The notes under the pieces were generated by a model. That model saw nothing but the letters and a program-made list of their open reading frames with translations, did no database searches and was not told the DNA's origin. From Verrucomicrobiia bacterium (lineage in GTDB: Bacteria; Verrucomicrobiota; Verrucomicrobiia; Opitutales; Opitutaceae): a stretch of 64,000 nt of DNA. This document shows, one piece after another, positions 43,659-52,019 of the stretch. The stretch is from the NCBI GenBank assembly GCA_011525695.1, contig WYBX01000058.1, positions 1 to 64,000 on the forward strand, in the 5' to 3' direction. Both the position numbers and the translations under genes were made by a program. Position 1 is the first letter of the stretch. Each line of letters starts with the position of its first letter.

Positions 43659-44138
43659 TCAAGTGATTGGCCCGCGAACCATATCCGTCACAATCCAACC
43701 TTTGTCGGTTCTCGCTAACTTGTACATGCGCTGCGAGATTGCCATAGTCCCGCTCATCCACACCTCAAATGCCTCAGCTAGTTTAGCCGATGACATCCGT
43801 ACCTCAATGCTCAATGCCGAACATCGTTGACCGGTGTCTCTATCTATCACTCGACCTCCCACGACATCATAATTCCTGCCTGGCTTCAGTGTGAGCATTG
43901 GAATGCGAATACGCGCAAGCTCGATTAGGCGTACTGAGCTCGCTCCAGCAATTTCCACATACGTCACGCTGGGCACTTTCACTGAAGCGCCTTCACAGAT
44001 GGTGCGCAGTACCTCTACTCCAACGGCCATAATCTCGTCATCAGGGTTGCCATGCGACACGCTGCCATTCGTGCTGGACGAGCACGCGGCAAGGATGGCT
44101 CCGACGGCAACCAGCAAGGGTATGAGAAATAGATTCAT
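43659..44138 (-). CDS. Lipoprotein, candidate immunity partner
   Basis: 159 residues. A signal peptide with a clear lipobox (AILAAC, then SSSTNGS) predicts a periplasm-facing lipoprotein. The body is beta-rich (VTYVEIAGASSVRLIELARI, NYDVVGGRVIDRDTGQ) and unrecognised. It starts 2 bp after the metallopeptidase stop, and both are much AT-richer than the flanks. By position it could be an immunity protein or inhibitor of that peptidase. No known family was identified. Confidence 0.65.
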   Translation of the reverse strand: MNLFLIPLLVAVGAILAACSSSTNGSVSHGNPDDEIMAVGVEVLRTICEGASVKVPSVTYVEIAGASSVRLIELARIRIPMLTLKPGRNYDVVGGRVIDRDTGQRCSALSIEVRMSSAKLAEAFEVWMSGTMAISQRMYKLARTDKGWIVTDMVRGPIT

Positions 44139-44140
44139 AA

Positions 44141-44623
44141 CTAATCCCTTGGACCAGAATCGATCTCTATATCAACATTCCTTATTGCATCTTTATATGC
44201 AAAGTCGATTTGCCGACTCTTTCCACCTAGATCATACATAACATGCTCCTCATCGATACTATGTTCTTTGCGCAAATCATCCCCAACATAGCCACCGACA
44301 TGACCAATCTCATGGGCAAGCGTGTTTGGATAGGCTGGCAGCCAGAGGCTATTAAGGAAAATCACGTTACCCGCGGAGCCAGGTGAAGTCACCCCTGGAA
44401 TCACCTTGTTGAGTGCGGTTCCTGGAACGCTCAGCTTCTTCTCAGTTACAATAACGGTCACTGTTCCTGGCCTAGGCAGCCCGTTGGTATCCGCAACGGT
44501 CTGTTTGACTGAATTCACCTCTGCAGTCCTTTCGGTATTTTTCAGATCAAAAACGTAGCTTGTTTGCGGTGCCTCTATGTCTGCCGTCGACCGCTCGATG
44601 TCTTCTATTAAGACGTGCCCCAT
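44141..44623 (-). CDS. Metzincin-like zinc metallopeptidase, Rhs-linked
   Basis: 160 residues. The zinc-binding helix AHEIGHVGGYVGDD gives His104, Glu105 and His108, with a Gly three residues on and Asp115/116 as a possible third ligand. A Met-turn-like HVMYDLGG follows at about 127-134. There is no signal peptide. Its first codons overlap, in another frame, the end of an Rhs fragment, so it may be the toxin tip of a frameshifted Rhs protein. It forms an operon with the lipoprotein at 43659. Peptidase activity is inferred from the motif. Confidence 0.6.
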   Translation of the reverse strand: MGHVLIEDIERSTADIEAPQTSYVFDLKNTERTAEVNSVKQTVADTNGLPRPGTVTVIVTEKKLSVPGTALNKVIPGVTSPGSAGNVIFLNSLWLPAYPNTLAHEIGHVGGYVGDDLRKEHSIDEEHVMYDLGGKSRQIDFAYKDAIRNVDIEIDSGPRD

Positions 44624-44943
44624 ACCTTGCTGGTCGAGGATGTCTTGGAGGGTTCGCCAAAGGAGGAGTATTGCCTTGCCCTGCCACCGCTGGAGCGGTG
44701 CCGGCAGGGCTGCGCCCTTCGGGCCAACCTTGCGGTTGGGCCATCTCCGCGCTGCCGCGCTCCGTCGTACGCCGCCACCAGTTCGCCGGTATCGGCGTTC
44801 ACGAGCGCCGCGATGTTCCCATTGCCGTCATAGCTGGGAAGATAGGTCTTCCCGTTTGGGTGATCGGCGATTTGCAGCAGCGCGCCCACGCCGCCAGCAG
44901 AGGTCACGCTGTTCACGATGTCGAGACCCCAGGTGAATCCGGT
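44608..44943 (-). pseudogene. Rhs/YD-repeat protein fragment
   Basis: The frame is open from 44943 and encodes GFTWGLDIVNSVTSAGGVGA and YDGNGNIAALVNADTGELVAAY, the last YD-type repeats of an Rhs core. It is cut off upstream by a stop and lacks all earlier repeats. A 96-bp palindromic insertion separates AAYD from YSSFGEPSKTSS. The frame ends in KVWGTS, one frame away from the metallopeptidase. Confidence 0.75.
44671..44766. repeat. REP-like insertion inside the Rhs fragment
   Basis: 96 bp (32 codons, frame-preserving) made of three palindromes: CCCTGCCACCGCT with its partner AGCGGTGCCGGCAGGG, then GCCCTTCGGGC, then GGCCAACC-TTGC-GGTTGGGCC. It interrupts the Rhs reading frame between two segments that otherwise join as a normal YD-repeat end. 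Confidence 0.7.
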
Positions 44944-45026
44944 TCATCCTGTCTGGAGCATGACCACGGTGATGCCGGAGCACCCGGTGAAGCGTCCAAC
45001 CGCCAACACTTCAGCCGCGCCGGGGC

Positions 45027-45653
45027 TCAAACGAGCTGGTTCTGGATCGCGTAGTGGGTGAGCTCGGCGTTGTTCGTCATGCTCATCTTCTCGAGGATCC
45101 GCATCCGGTACGTGCTGATCGTCTTCACGCTGAGCCCCAGTTCCTTCGCAATCACGGTCGGCGTCTTGCCGGACGCGATCTGGCGCAGCACCAGGAACTC
45201 GCGATCCGAGAGCCGCTCGTGCGGCGGGGTCTGCACATCGATCGAGAGATACGAGGCCATCTTTTCGGCCAGGGCCGCACTGACGTAGCGGCCGCCGGAA
45301 ATCACCTTCTTGACGGCGCCGACGAGTTCGTTCGGTGCACTCTCCTTGGTCATGTAGCCGGAGGCCCCGATTTTCAGCAACCGCACGGCGAACTGATCCT
45401 CCGGGTGCATGCTCAGCATCAGCACCGGCAGCTTCGGCCGCGATTTCTTGATCTCCTTCAGCACCTCGAGCCCGCTGCGGCCGGGCATCGTGATGTCGAG
45501 CACCACGACGTCCCAGTTCTCCTTCCACACCCGCTCGATCGCCTCCTGCGCGGTCGCTGCCTCGCCGAATTCCGCCGACGTGAACTCCTCCGCCAGGATC
45601 TGCTTCAATCCCTGGCGGACCACCGCATGATCATCGGTGATCAGGATCCTCAT
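45027..45653 (-). CDS. NarL-family response regulator
   Basis: 208 residues. The receiver domain has DD at 7-8, phospho-acceptor Asp53 (VVVLDITMPG) and the Lys in YMTKESAPNE. A LuxR-type helix-turn-helix follows (LSDREFLVLRQIASGKTPTV, ELGLSVKTISTYRMRIL). It is the last gene of a four-gene phosphorelay operon and overlaps the upstream kinase gene by 4 bp, so it is the probable DNA-binding output. Confidence 0.93.
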   Translation of the reverse strand: MRILITDDHAVVRQGLKQILAEEFTSAEFGEAATAQEAIERVWKENWDVVVLDITMPGRSGLEVLKEIKKSRPKLPVLMLSMHPEDQFAVRLLKIGASGYMTKESAPNELVGAVKKVISGGRYVSAALAEKMASYLSIDVQTPPHERLSDREFLVLRQIASGKTPTVIAKELGLSVKTISTYRMRILEKMSMTNNAELTHYAIQNQLV

Positions 45654-46801
45654 GACGCGCCCGGGGCTGGCAGCGGGACCCGCAGTGTCACCGTCGTTCC
45701 CTGGCCGCGGGTGCCGGCCAGCGTGACCTCACCGCGGATCAGCTTGGCCCGCTCTCGCATGCCGAGGAGTCCCAGCGAGCGGGCGCCGGCGATCTCCGCC
45801 TCGGTGATCCCGCGGCCATTGTCCTTCACGGTCAGCACCAGATGCCCCGCCTGCTCGCCCAGCCGCACCTCCACGCGGGTGGCCTGGGCATGGCGGATGA
45901 TGTTCGTCAGCGTCTCCTGGAAGATCCGGAAGAACACGGTGGTGAAATCGTGCGACCATCGGCCATCGCGGACGGTGATTCGGACCTGGCACGGGATGCC
46001 GGTCCGGTTCTGGAATTCGTTGGCCTGCCACTCAATCGCCGCGAGCAGCCCGAGGCTGTCGAGGATTCCGGGCCGGAGTTCGGTGGCGATGCGGCGGACG
46101 GTCTGGATGGTCGCGTCGATGTGGGCGGTCATCGTTCGCGCCTTATCGGCGAGGGCGGGCGCGGCCGCCTGCGTGAGCCGCGAACTCAGCCAGGACATGT
46201 CGAGCTTCAGGCCGGTGAGGGCCTGGCCGAGCTCGTCGTGCACCTCGCGGGCGATCCGGGTGCGTTCCTCCTCGCGGACATACTGCAGGTAGGTGGTCAG
46301 CGCGCGCAGCTGTTCGAGCGAGCGACGGAGTTTGTCCTCGGCATGCTGGCGCTCCCGGCGCTCGGCCGACTCCCGCAGCGCCCGGTGGACGGCGGGGCCC
46401 AGCCGGGCCAGCCGGGTCTTGAGCACATAGTCGGTGGCACCGTTCTTGAGGGTCTCGATGGCCACCTCCTCGCCCATGGTGCCGGTGACGAAGATGAACG
46501 GGGTGTGGGGCGCGTACTCCTTCGCCAGGGTGAGCGCGGTCGAACCGTCGAACGCCGGCAGCGCGTAGTCGGAGAGAATCATGTCCGGGGCGAACTGCTC
46601 GAGCTGCTCGACGAAGCCCTCGCGGGTCTCGACGCGTACCAGCCGGAACTTCAGCCCGCTCTCGCGCAGGTAATGCTCGACGAGTTCGGCGTGCGGTGCG
46701 TTGTCCTCGAGCAGCAGGATCCGCAGTCCCTCGGCAGGGTGCGGCTCGGGCCCGGTGGAGGGGTCCGGTGGCGGCTGAGAGGGTTGCCGGGCCGTGTTCA
46801 T
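45650..46801 (-). CDS. Receiver-histidine kinase hybrid (REC-HisKA_3-HATPase)
   Basis: 383 residues. After a Pro-rich leader, a receiver domain (about 27-140; ILLLEDNAPHAELV, MILSDYALPAFDG) precedes a coiled coil, a HisKA_3 domain with the phospho-His in AREVHDELGQALTG, and an HATPase_c domain (QETLTNIIRHAQ, DNGRGI, LGLLGMRERA). There are no membrane helices. The receiver is closely similar to that of the large hybrid kinase at 47293, so the two sensors arose by duplication. It likely phosphorylates the NarL regulator encoded next (4-bp overlap). Confidence 0.92.
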   Translation of the reverse strand: MNTARQPSQPPPDPSTGPEPHPAEGLRILLLEDNAPHAELVEHYLRESGLKFRLVRVETREGFVEQLEQFAPDMILSDYALPAFDGSTALTLAKEYAPHTPFIFVTGTMGEEVAIETLKNGATDYVLKTRLARLGPAVHRALRESAERRERQHAEDKLRRSLEQLRALTTYLQYVREEERTRIAREVHDELGQALTGLKLDMSWLSSRLTQAAAPALADKARTMTAHIDATIQTVRRIATELRPGILDSLGLLAAIEWQANEFQNRTGIPCQVRITVRDGRWSHDFTTVFFRIFQETLTNIIRHAQATRVEVRLGEQAGHLVLTVKDNGRGITEAEIAGARSLGLLGMRERAKLIRGEVTLAGTRGQGTTVTLRVPLPAPGAS

Positions 46802-46822
46802 CGAGGGCCGCCCAGCGCAGGC

Positions 46823-47296
46823 TCATTCACCGCCGGCCGCCAGCGGGAGCGAACGGGTTTCCGGCGGCGGATGATTGATGTGCATCCAGAACGCCTCGAG
46901 GTGCTCCAGCACCATCGCAAACCGGCGGAACTCCACCGGCTTCACGACGTAGGCGTTCACCCCGAGCCGGTAACTCTCGCTCACGTCGCGCTCGTCGTGC
47001 GACGAGGTCAGCATGACGATCGGAATGGTCCGGAGCCGCTCGTCGCCCTTCACCTGCCGCAGGACCTCGATGCCGTCGAGCCGCGGCATTTTCACATCCA
47101 GCAGCACGACGGCGGGATTGGAGGCGGGCCGGCGCGAGAAGGAGCCGCGGCCATGCAGGAAGTCGAGGGTCTCGACGCCATCCTTCACGTGGATGATTTT
47201 GGGCGCGGTGGGATGCTTGCTGAGGGCGTGCATGACAAGCTCGGCGACAAAGCTGTCATCCTCCGCGAGGAGAATGTATTTCTCGATCGAGTTCAT
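46823..47296 (-). CDS. Single-domain response regulator (Rcp1/CheY-like)
   Basis: 157 residues, receiver domain only: LLAEDDSFVAELV, the phospho-Asp in VVLLDVKMPRLDG, and the Lys in AYVVKPVEF. The extended loop (FSRRPASNPAV) and C-terminal helix are typical of the Rcp1 group that works with phytochrome-like and PAS kinases. Its start overlaps the stop of the large hybrid kinase by 4 bp. It likely relays phosphate between the two kinases or acts by protein binding. Confidence 0.9.
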   Translation of the reverse strand: MNSIEKYILLAEDDSFVAELVMHALSKHPTAPKIIHVKDGVETLDFLHGRGSFSRRPASNPAVVLLDVKMPRLDGIEVLRQVKGDERLRTIPIVMLTSSHDERDVSESYRLGVNAYVVKPVEFRRFAMVLEHLEAFWMHINHPPPETRSLPLAAGGE

Positions 47297-50200
47297 CGCT
47301 TGTCCTCAGGGAATGCGGGAAGCGAGAAAAAGAAAGTGGCGCCGGCATCCGGGGCGCCCTCCGCCCAGGTGCGGCCCCCGTGGCGGTGGAGGATTCGGCG
47401 CACGTTGGCGAGCCCGATCCCCGTGCCCTCGAACTGGTTGGCGGGATGCAGCCGCTGGAACACCCCAAAGAGCTTGGCCGCATACCTCAGATCGAAGCCC
47501 ACCCCGTTGTCGCGCACGAAAACGATCGTCTCGCGATCCGTGACCTCGGCGCCGACCTCAATCCGGGCCTCCTCGCGTGTCCGCGTGAATTTCACGGCAT
47601 TGGCCAGCAGGTTGAAGATCGCCTGGCGCAACAGGAACGGATCCCCGAACACTTCGGGCAGGGGAGGGACAATCCAGGTCACCTTGCGGTTCTGAAGCTG
47701 CGGCTGCAGCTCGCGCTGAACGTCGCGGATCGTATCCGTGAGGCTGACGCGCACTTTGTGCATTTCGGCCCGGCCGATCCGGGAGAACGCCAGCAAATCC
47801 GCGATCATCCGGCCCATGTGCTCGCTGGAATCGCAGATGGTCTGGAGGTGCCGCCGGCTCTTTTCATCCAGGTTGGGTTCGAGATCCGAGCGCAGCATTT
47901 CCACGAAGCCGGCGATATGGATCAGGGGCGCGCGCAGGTCGTGTGAGATCGAGTAGGAAAAGGTTTCCATCTCCTGGTACGCGGCCTGCAACTCGGCCGT
48001 GCGCTCCTGCACCTGGGTCTCCAGCGCGGCATTGAGCCGGTGGATCTCGTCTTCGGCCTGCTTTCGCTTCGTGATGTCACGGGCGATGGTGGAAAAGCCG
48101 GTGAGCTTGCCGTGCTCGTCGCGGAGGGCGGTGATCACGAAGCTGGCCCAGATCTTTTCGCCATCCTTCCGGACCAGCCAGCGTTCGTCATGGTAGCGGC
48201 CCTCGGAGGTGGCGACCGCGAGCGCCTGGTCGGGTTTTTTCCGTTCGACGTCCTCGGGCGTGTAGAACCGATGGAACCGGCGGCCGATGATTTCCTGCGT
48301 GCGGTAGCCCTCGATCCGCTCGGCGCCGGCATTCCAGGTCGTGATCCGCCCGTGGGTGTCGAGCATGAAAATCGCGTAATCTTCCACGCCCTCGACGAGG
48401 AGCCGGAACCGCTCTTCGCTCTTGCGCAGCGCCTCCTCGGTGCGCCGCCGCTCGGTGATGTCGCGGATGAAGCTCGTGAACACCACCGGGCCATCACCGG
48501 GAATCTTCGTGATGGTGATCTCGACCGGGAACTCCCCGCCGTTTGCGCGCAGCGCCATCATCTCGGAGCGCTGGCCGAGCATCCGGCCGCGGCCGGTCTG
48601 CATGAACCGCGCCATGCCTTTCCGATGGAGATCATGATTGGTCTTCGGAATGATCAACTCCGCCATGTCGCGGCCGAGGGCCAGTTCACGGCTGTAGCCG
48701 AAGATTCGCTCGGCGGCGGGGTTCCACTCGACCACCTTGCCGCGATCATCGATGGACACGATCGCATCCAGGGCCGTGTCGAGCACGGCGGCCTTGCGTG
48801 CCTCGCTCCGGCGGAGCGCCTCCTCGCTTTCCCGGCGATCGGTGATGTCCCGGATGAAGGCGGTGAAGAACGGCGGTTTGCTGGCCGGAATCTGCGTCAG
48901 CGCCAGCTCGATTGGGAACTGCTCGCCGCCCCGGCGGCACGCCATCACCTCGACCGGACGGCCGATCAGGCTGCCCACGCCAGTCATCAGGTAGTCGGCG
49001 AGCCCCGGCAGGTATTTTTCGGTGACGTTGGGCGGCACGACCAGCTGCTCGAGCGGCTGGCCGAGCGCCTCATCGCGCCGATAGCCGAAGATGCGCTCGG
49101 CGGCCGAATTCCATTCCCGCACCACGCCCCTGTGATCGATGCTGACAATCGCGTCGAGCGACGTCTCGAGCATCGCGGCCTTGCGCGCCTCGCTCTCCCG
49201 CAACGCTGCCGCGGCCGCCCGGGTCGCGGTGACATCGTGCAGGAGAACCTGCACGGCCGGCTCGTCGCCGTACCCAATCCGGATCGCGGCCATTTCCACG
49301 ATGATTTGGGAATGGTCGAGCCGGTTGAGCACCTCCTCGGTGAATCCCGCCGCGGGCAGGCTCCGCTTTTCGATCGCGGTGCTGTCCCACGGTCCGGAGG
49401 TGCCATCCTGGGCGGGGCGCAACCGCTGCCCAATGCTTTCGCGGTGCTCCTCCGGCACCAGGTCGAGGAACGGCCGGCCGAGGAGCTGCTCGGAGTCGGC
49501 CGCGCCCAGCAGTCGCAGCCCGGCGGTATTGACGAAGGCGATCTGGCCGTCGTTCAGGACGAGGATCGCATCGGGGCAAAGCTCCACGAGCCGGCGATAC
49601 CGGTCCTCACTCTTGCGCAGCGATTCCTGATGGCGCCGGCGCTCCGTGACGTCGCGGGTGACCTGCGTGAAGCCGCGCAGGTTGCCGGCTTCATCCCGCA
49701 GCGCCCGGATGTCGACGTGGGCCCAGAACGGCGTGTCGTCCTTGCGCAGCCGCCAGCCCTCGTCCTCGAACCGGCCTTTGGCGCGGGCGATTTCGAGCGC
49801 CTGGGTGGGTTTCCCCTCGGCCCGTTCCTCGGGCCGGTAGAAGCATTCGAAATGCTTGCCCATCGCTTCGTGGGCGCGATGGCCGAGCACCACTTCCGCA
49901 CCGGTGTTCCAGCTCGAGATCCGGCCCTCGGGATCGAGCATGAAGATCGCATAATCCTTGACGCCGCTGACGAGGAGTCGGAACCGCTCCTCGCTGTCGC
50001 GCAATTCCTTCTCGGCGATTTTGCGCTTGGTGCGTTCCTCGGCCAGCCGGAGGGCGCGCTGGACCGCTGGCACCAGGTTCGCCATCCGCGATTTCAGGAC
50101 ATAGTCGATGGCCCCGCTGCGCAGCGAATCGATCGCGAGTTCCTCGCCCATCGAACCAGTGACAAAAATGAAAGGGGTGTCCGGGCAGCGTTCGCGGGCG

Positions 50201-50427
50201 AGGGTGAGGGCGCTGAACCCGTCGAAGGCGGGCAGCCCGTGGTCCGAAAGGATCACGTCGGGCGGATGCTGCTCGAGTTCACGGATGAACTCCTCGCGGG
50301 TTTCGACCCGCTGGGCATGGAAGGGGAGCCCGCCGTTGCGCAACTCGCGGCTGATGAGCATCACGTCGGCCGCGACGTCCTCGAGGACCAGGATGCGAAG
50401 TTCCTTGTTCACGGGGATCGGGTGCAA
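47293..50427 (-). CDS. Multi-PAS hybrid sensor histidine kinase
   Basis: 1044 residues. The proposed start is TTG at 50427; a GTG at 50412 is equally plausible and no ribosome site decides. Order: receiver (about 8-122; VILSDHGLPAFDG), about five PAS/PAC domains (135-770; repeated FTSFIRDITERRR and FGYRRDEALGQPL-like motifs), a coiled coil, HisKA with the phospho-His in YSISHDLRAPLIHI, and HATPase_c (NAVKFTR, DNGVGFDLRYA, GTGIGLANVRRI). No membrane helix is predicted, so it is a cytosolic multi-signal sensor, perhaps for redox or light cofactors in the PAS domains. First gene of the operon. Confidence 0.92.
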   Translation of the reverse strand: MHPIPVNKELRILVLEDVAADVMLISRELRNGGLPFHAQRVETREEFIRELEQHPPDVILSDHGLPAFDGFSALTLARERCPDTPFIFVTGSMGEELAIDSLRSGAIDYVLKSRMANLVPAVQRALRLAEERTKRKIAEKELRDSEERFRLLVSGVKDYAIFMLDPEGRISSWNTGAEVVLGHRAHEAMGKHFECFYRPEERAEGKPTQALEIARAKGRFEDEGWRLRKDDTPFWAHVDIRALRDEAGNLRGFTQVTRDVTERRRHQESLRKSEDRYRRLVELCPDAILVLNDGQIAFVNTAGLRLLGAADSEQLLGRPFLDLVPEEHRESIGQRLRPAQDGTSGPWDSTAIEKRSLPAAGFTEEVLNRLDHSQIIVEMAAIRIGYGDEPAVQVLLHDVTATRAAAAALRESEARKAAMLETSLDAIVSIDHRGVVREWNSAAERIFGYRRDEALGQPLEQLVVPPNVTEKYLPGLADYLMTGVGSLIGRPVEVMACRRGGEQFPIELALTQIPASKPPFFTAFIRDITDRRESEEALRRSEARKAAVLDTALDAIVSIDDRGKVVEWNPAAERIFGYSRELALGRDMAELIIPKTNHDLHRKGMARFMQTGRGRMLGQRSEMMALRANGGEFPVEITITKIPGDGPVVFTSFIRDITERRRTEEALRKSEERFRLLVEGVEDYAIFMLDTHGRITTWNAGAERIEGYRTQEIIGRRFHRFYTPEDVERKKPDQALAVATSEGRYHDERWLVRKDGEKIWASFVITALRDEHGKLTGFSTIARDITKRKQAEDEIHRLNAALETQVQERTAELQAAYQEMETFSYSISHDLRAPLIHIAGFVEMLRSDLEPNLDEKSRRHLQTICDSSEHMGRMIADLLAFSRIGRAEMHKVRVSLTDTIRDVQRELQPQLQNRKVTWIVPPLPEVFGDPFLLRQAIFNLLANAVKFTRTREEARIEVGAEVTDRETIVFVRDNGVGFDLRYAAKLFGVFQRLHPANQFEGTGIGLANVRRILHRHGGRTWAEGAPDAGATFFFSLPAFPEDKR

Positions 50428-50710
50428 GAGGTAGCGGGTTCCAGGTTGGCGATCGGCCCAATGTAGGATCCCGCGTGGGGGCGCGACAGTGGGTGCGCAC
50501 CCAAAAGGGGGTTGGGCGCGGACCGCAAGGGTCCGCCGGACAATGCGGATTCCGGCGCTCGTGGTATCGTCGAGCGCAGGGCGCGCGGGCCGGGGAAAAC
50601 GGGCGAGGGATGAGCTTGAAAGCGGGTTGAGGATTGCATCCGGGATGGGTGGCGGGGGTGCGATCGGGCGTTAAGCCGGGGTGGCGGTGCGAGAACGCTT
50701 GGCCCGCAGA

Positions 50711-51892
50711 CTAATGGGCGAGCTTGGCGGCAGTTGTCATGAGAGGCGTGCACTGCCGGCGCGCGGCGCGGGCATAGACCTCGAGCATCCGCTCGGCGGT
50801 CCGGCTCCAGTCGAACTCCCGGGCATGAACCAGCCCCGCGGCTCGCAGCCGGTCCCGCAGGTGCTCATCCGCGGCCAGCCGGGTGAGCTGTCGCTGGAGC
50901 GAGGCGACGTCGCGCGGATCCGCCTTGAGCGCGGCTCCACCACAGACCTCGCCAACGGCGCCGTCGGTGGAGACAAGCACTGGGCAGCCGCACGCCATGG
51001 CTTCGAGCGGCGGCAGGCCGAACCCTTCGAAAAGCGACGGATACACGAACGCGCTCGCGGCCCGATACCAGTCGGGCAGCGCGGAATCGGGGACGAAGCC
51101 GAGGCAGTGGATGTCGGCGGCAAACGGCGAGCGCCGGACGAGTTCGTGAATGACGGATGCGCCATGCCAGTCGCTGCCGAGCAGCACGAGTTGCCAGGGC
51201 GAGGGCGTATGGGTCTTGAATTCGTTGAAGGCGGCGATCAACCGGGCGTGGTTCTTTCCCGGATGCTCGAGTCGCGCGACGTAAAGGAAGAATGGCGGCC
51301 GGATGCCATGGGGCCGGGCCACCTCCGCCGTCGGCCGGCCCGGCTCAGCCGGCTTGAACCGCGCGTGATCGAGCCCATTGGGCACGACAGTGACGCGGGC
51401 TGCCGGGATGTGGAAGTAGGTCGTGATATCGGCTGCGGTGGCGCGGCTGACGGCGACGATTTCGTCCTGGCGGTGGGCCAGCTGACGGGCGATCACGCGG
51501 CCGTAGAACATCCGCTTCCAGTCGTATTTGCCCGGCAGCCGGAATGGTGCGAGGTCATGGATGGTGGCGACGCGTGCGCAGGGCCGCCGCCACAGCATTC
51601 GCCGGTAGCTCGGCACGTGGAGGACATCGAGCCCATGCTGGCGGGCGAGCCGCGGCAGTTCGGCCTGGTGCCAGAGGATGTCGCGCGCGGGCGGCCGGTG
51701 GCGTTCCGGCACCGGAATGATCCGGCAGGCACCGCGGGCAAATTCGAAACGGGGAACATCGTCCTCGAGGGCGAAGAGCGTGAGCTCGTGCCGGGAGGTG
51801 GCAGGGAGCAGCGCCCGCACCAGCGCCAGCACGTACTGGCCGACGCCGGACTTCCCGCGCTGCATGACGGAGGTGGTCAGGCCAATTCTCAT
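50711..51892 (-). CDS. GT4-family glycosyltransferase
   Basis: 393 residues from ATG 51892 (the frame extends upstream but without homology). The N-terminus MRIGLTTSVMQRGKSGVGQY is the usual GT4 Gly-rich start. The donor-binding motif EGFGLPPLEAMACGCPV carries the E-x7-E pair near the C-terminus. Retaining GT4 enzymes transfer sugars from nucleotide donors to polysaccharide or glycolipid acceptors. It is on the same strand as, and about 130 bp from, the WecG-STAS gene and probably belongs to the same exopolysaccharide pathway. Confidence 0.9.
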   Translation of the reverse strand: MRIGLTTSVMQRGKSGVGQYVLALVRALLPATSRHELTLFALEDDVPRFEFARGACRIIPVPERHRPPARDILWHQAELPRLARQHGLDVLHVPSYRRMLWRRPCARVATIHDLAPFRLPGKYDWKRMFYGRVIARQLAHRQDEIVAVSRATAADITTYFHIPAARVTVVPNGLDHARFKPAEPGRPTAEVARPHGIRPPFFLYVARLEHPGKNHARLIAAFNEFKTHTPSPWQLVLLGSDWHGASVIHELVRRSPFAADIHCLGFVPDSALPDWYRAASAFVYPSLFEGFGLPPLEAMACGCPVLVSTDGAVGEVCGGAALKADPRDVASLQRQLTRLAADEHLRDRLRAAGLVHAREFDWSRTAERMLEVYARAARRQCTPLMTTAAKLAH

Positions 51893-52019
51893 GGGGTGGC
51901 GTTTTCCGGTTTCACGCTTTCGGATGCGACAGTGGTCCCGAGGCGCCAGTCTCCGACCGGCGGGCACCCGTTGAAGAGCGGCATCATCGCGAACCTCGCC
52001 GCCAATGGATTGCCCGGAT

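Noticed and set aside
43537..43830. Small plus-strand open frame near the lipoprotein
   Set aside because: It overlaps the lipoprotein gene on the other strand and shows no start signal or family features.
48040..50466. 808-codon plus-strand frame opposite the hybrid kinase
   Set aside because: Shadow of the PAS/kinase gene; composition typical of antisense.
50428..50710. Possible RNA or riboswitch between the hybrid kinase and the glycosyltransferase
   Set aside because: GC-rich with no recognisable conserved fold or terminator.
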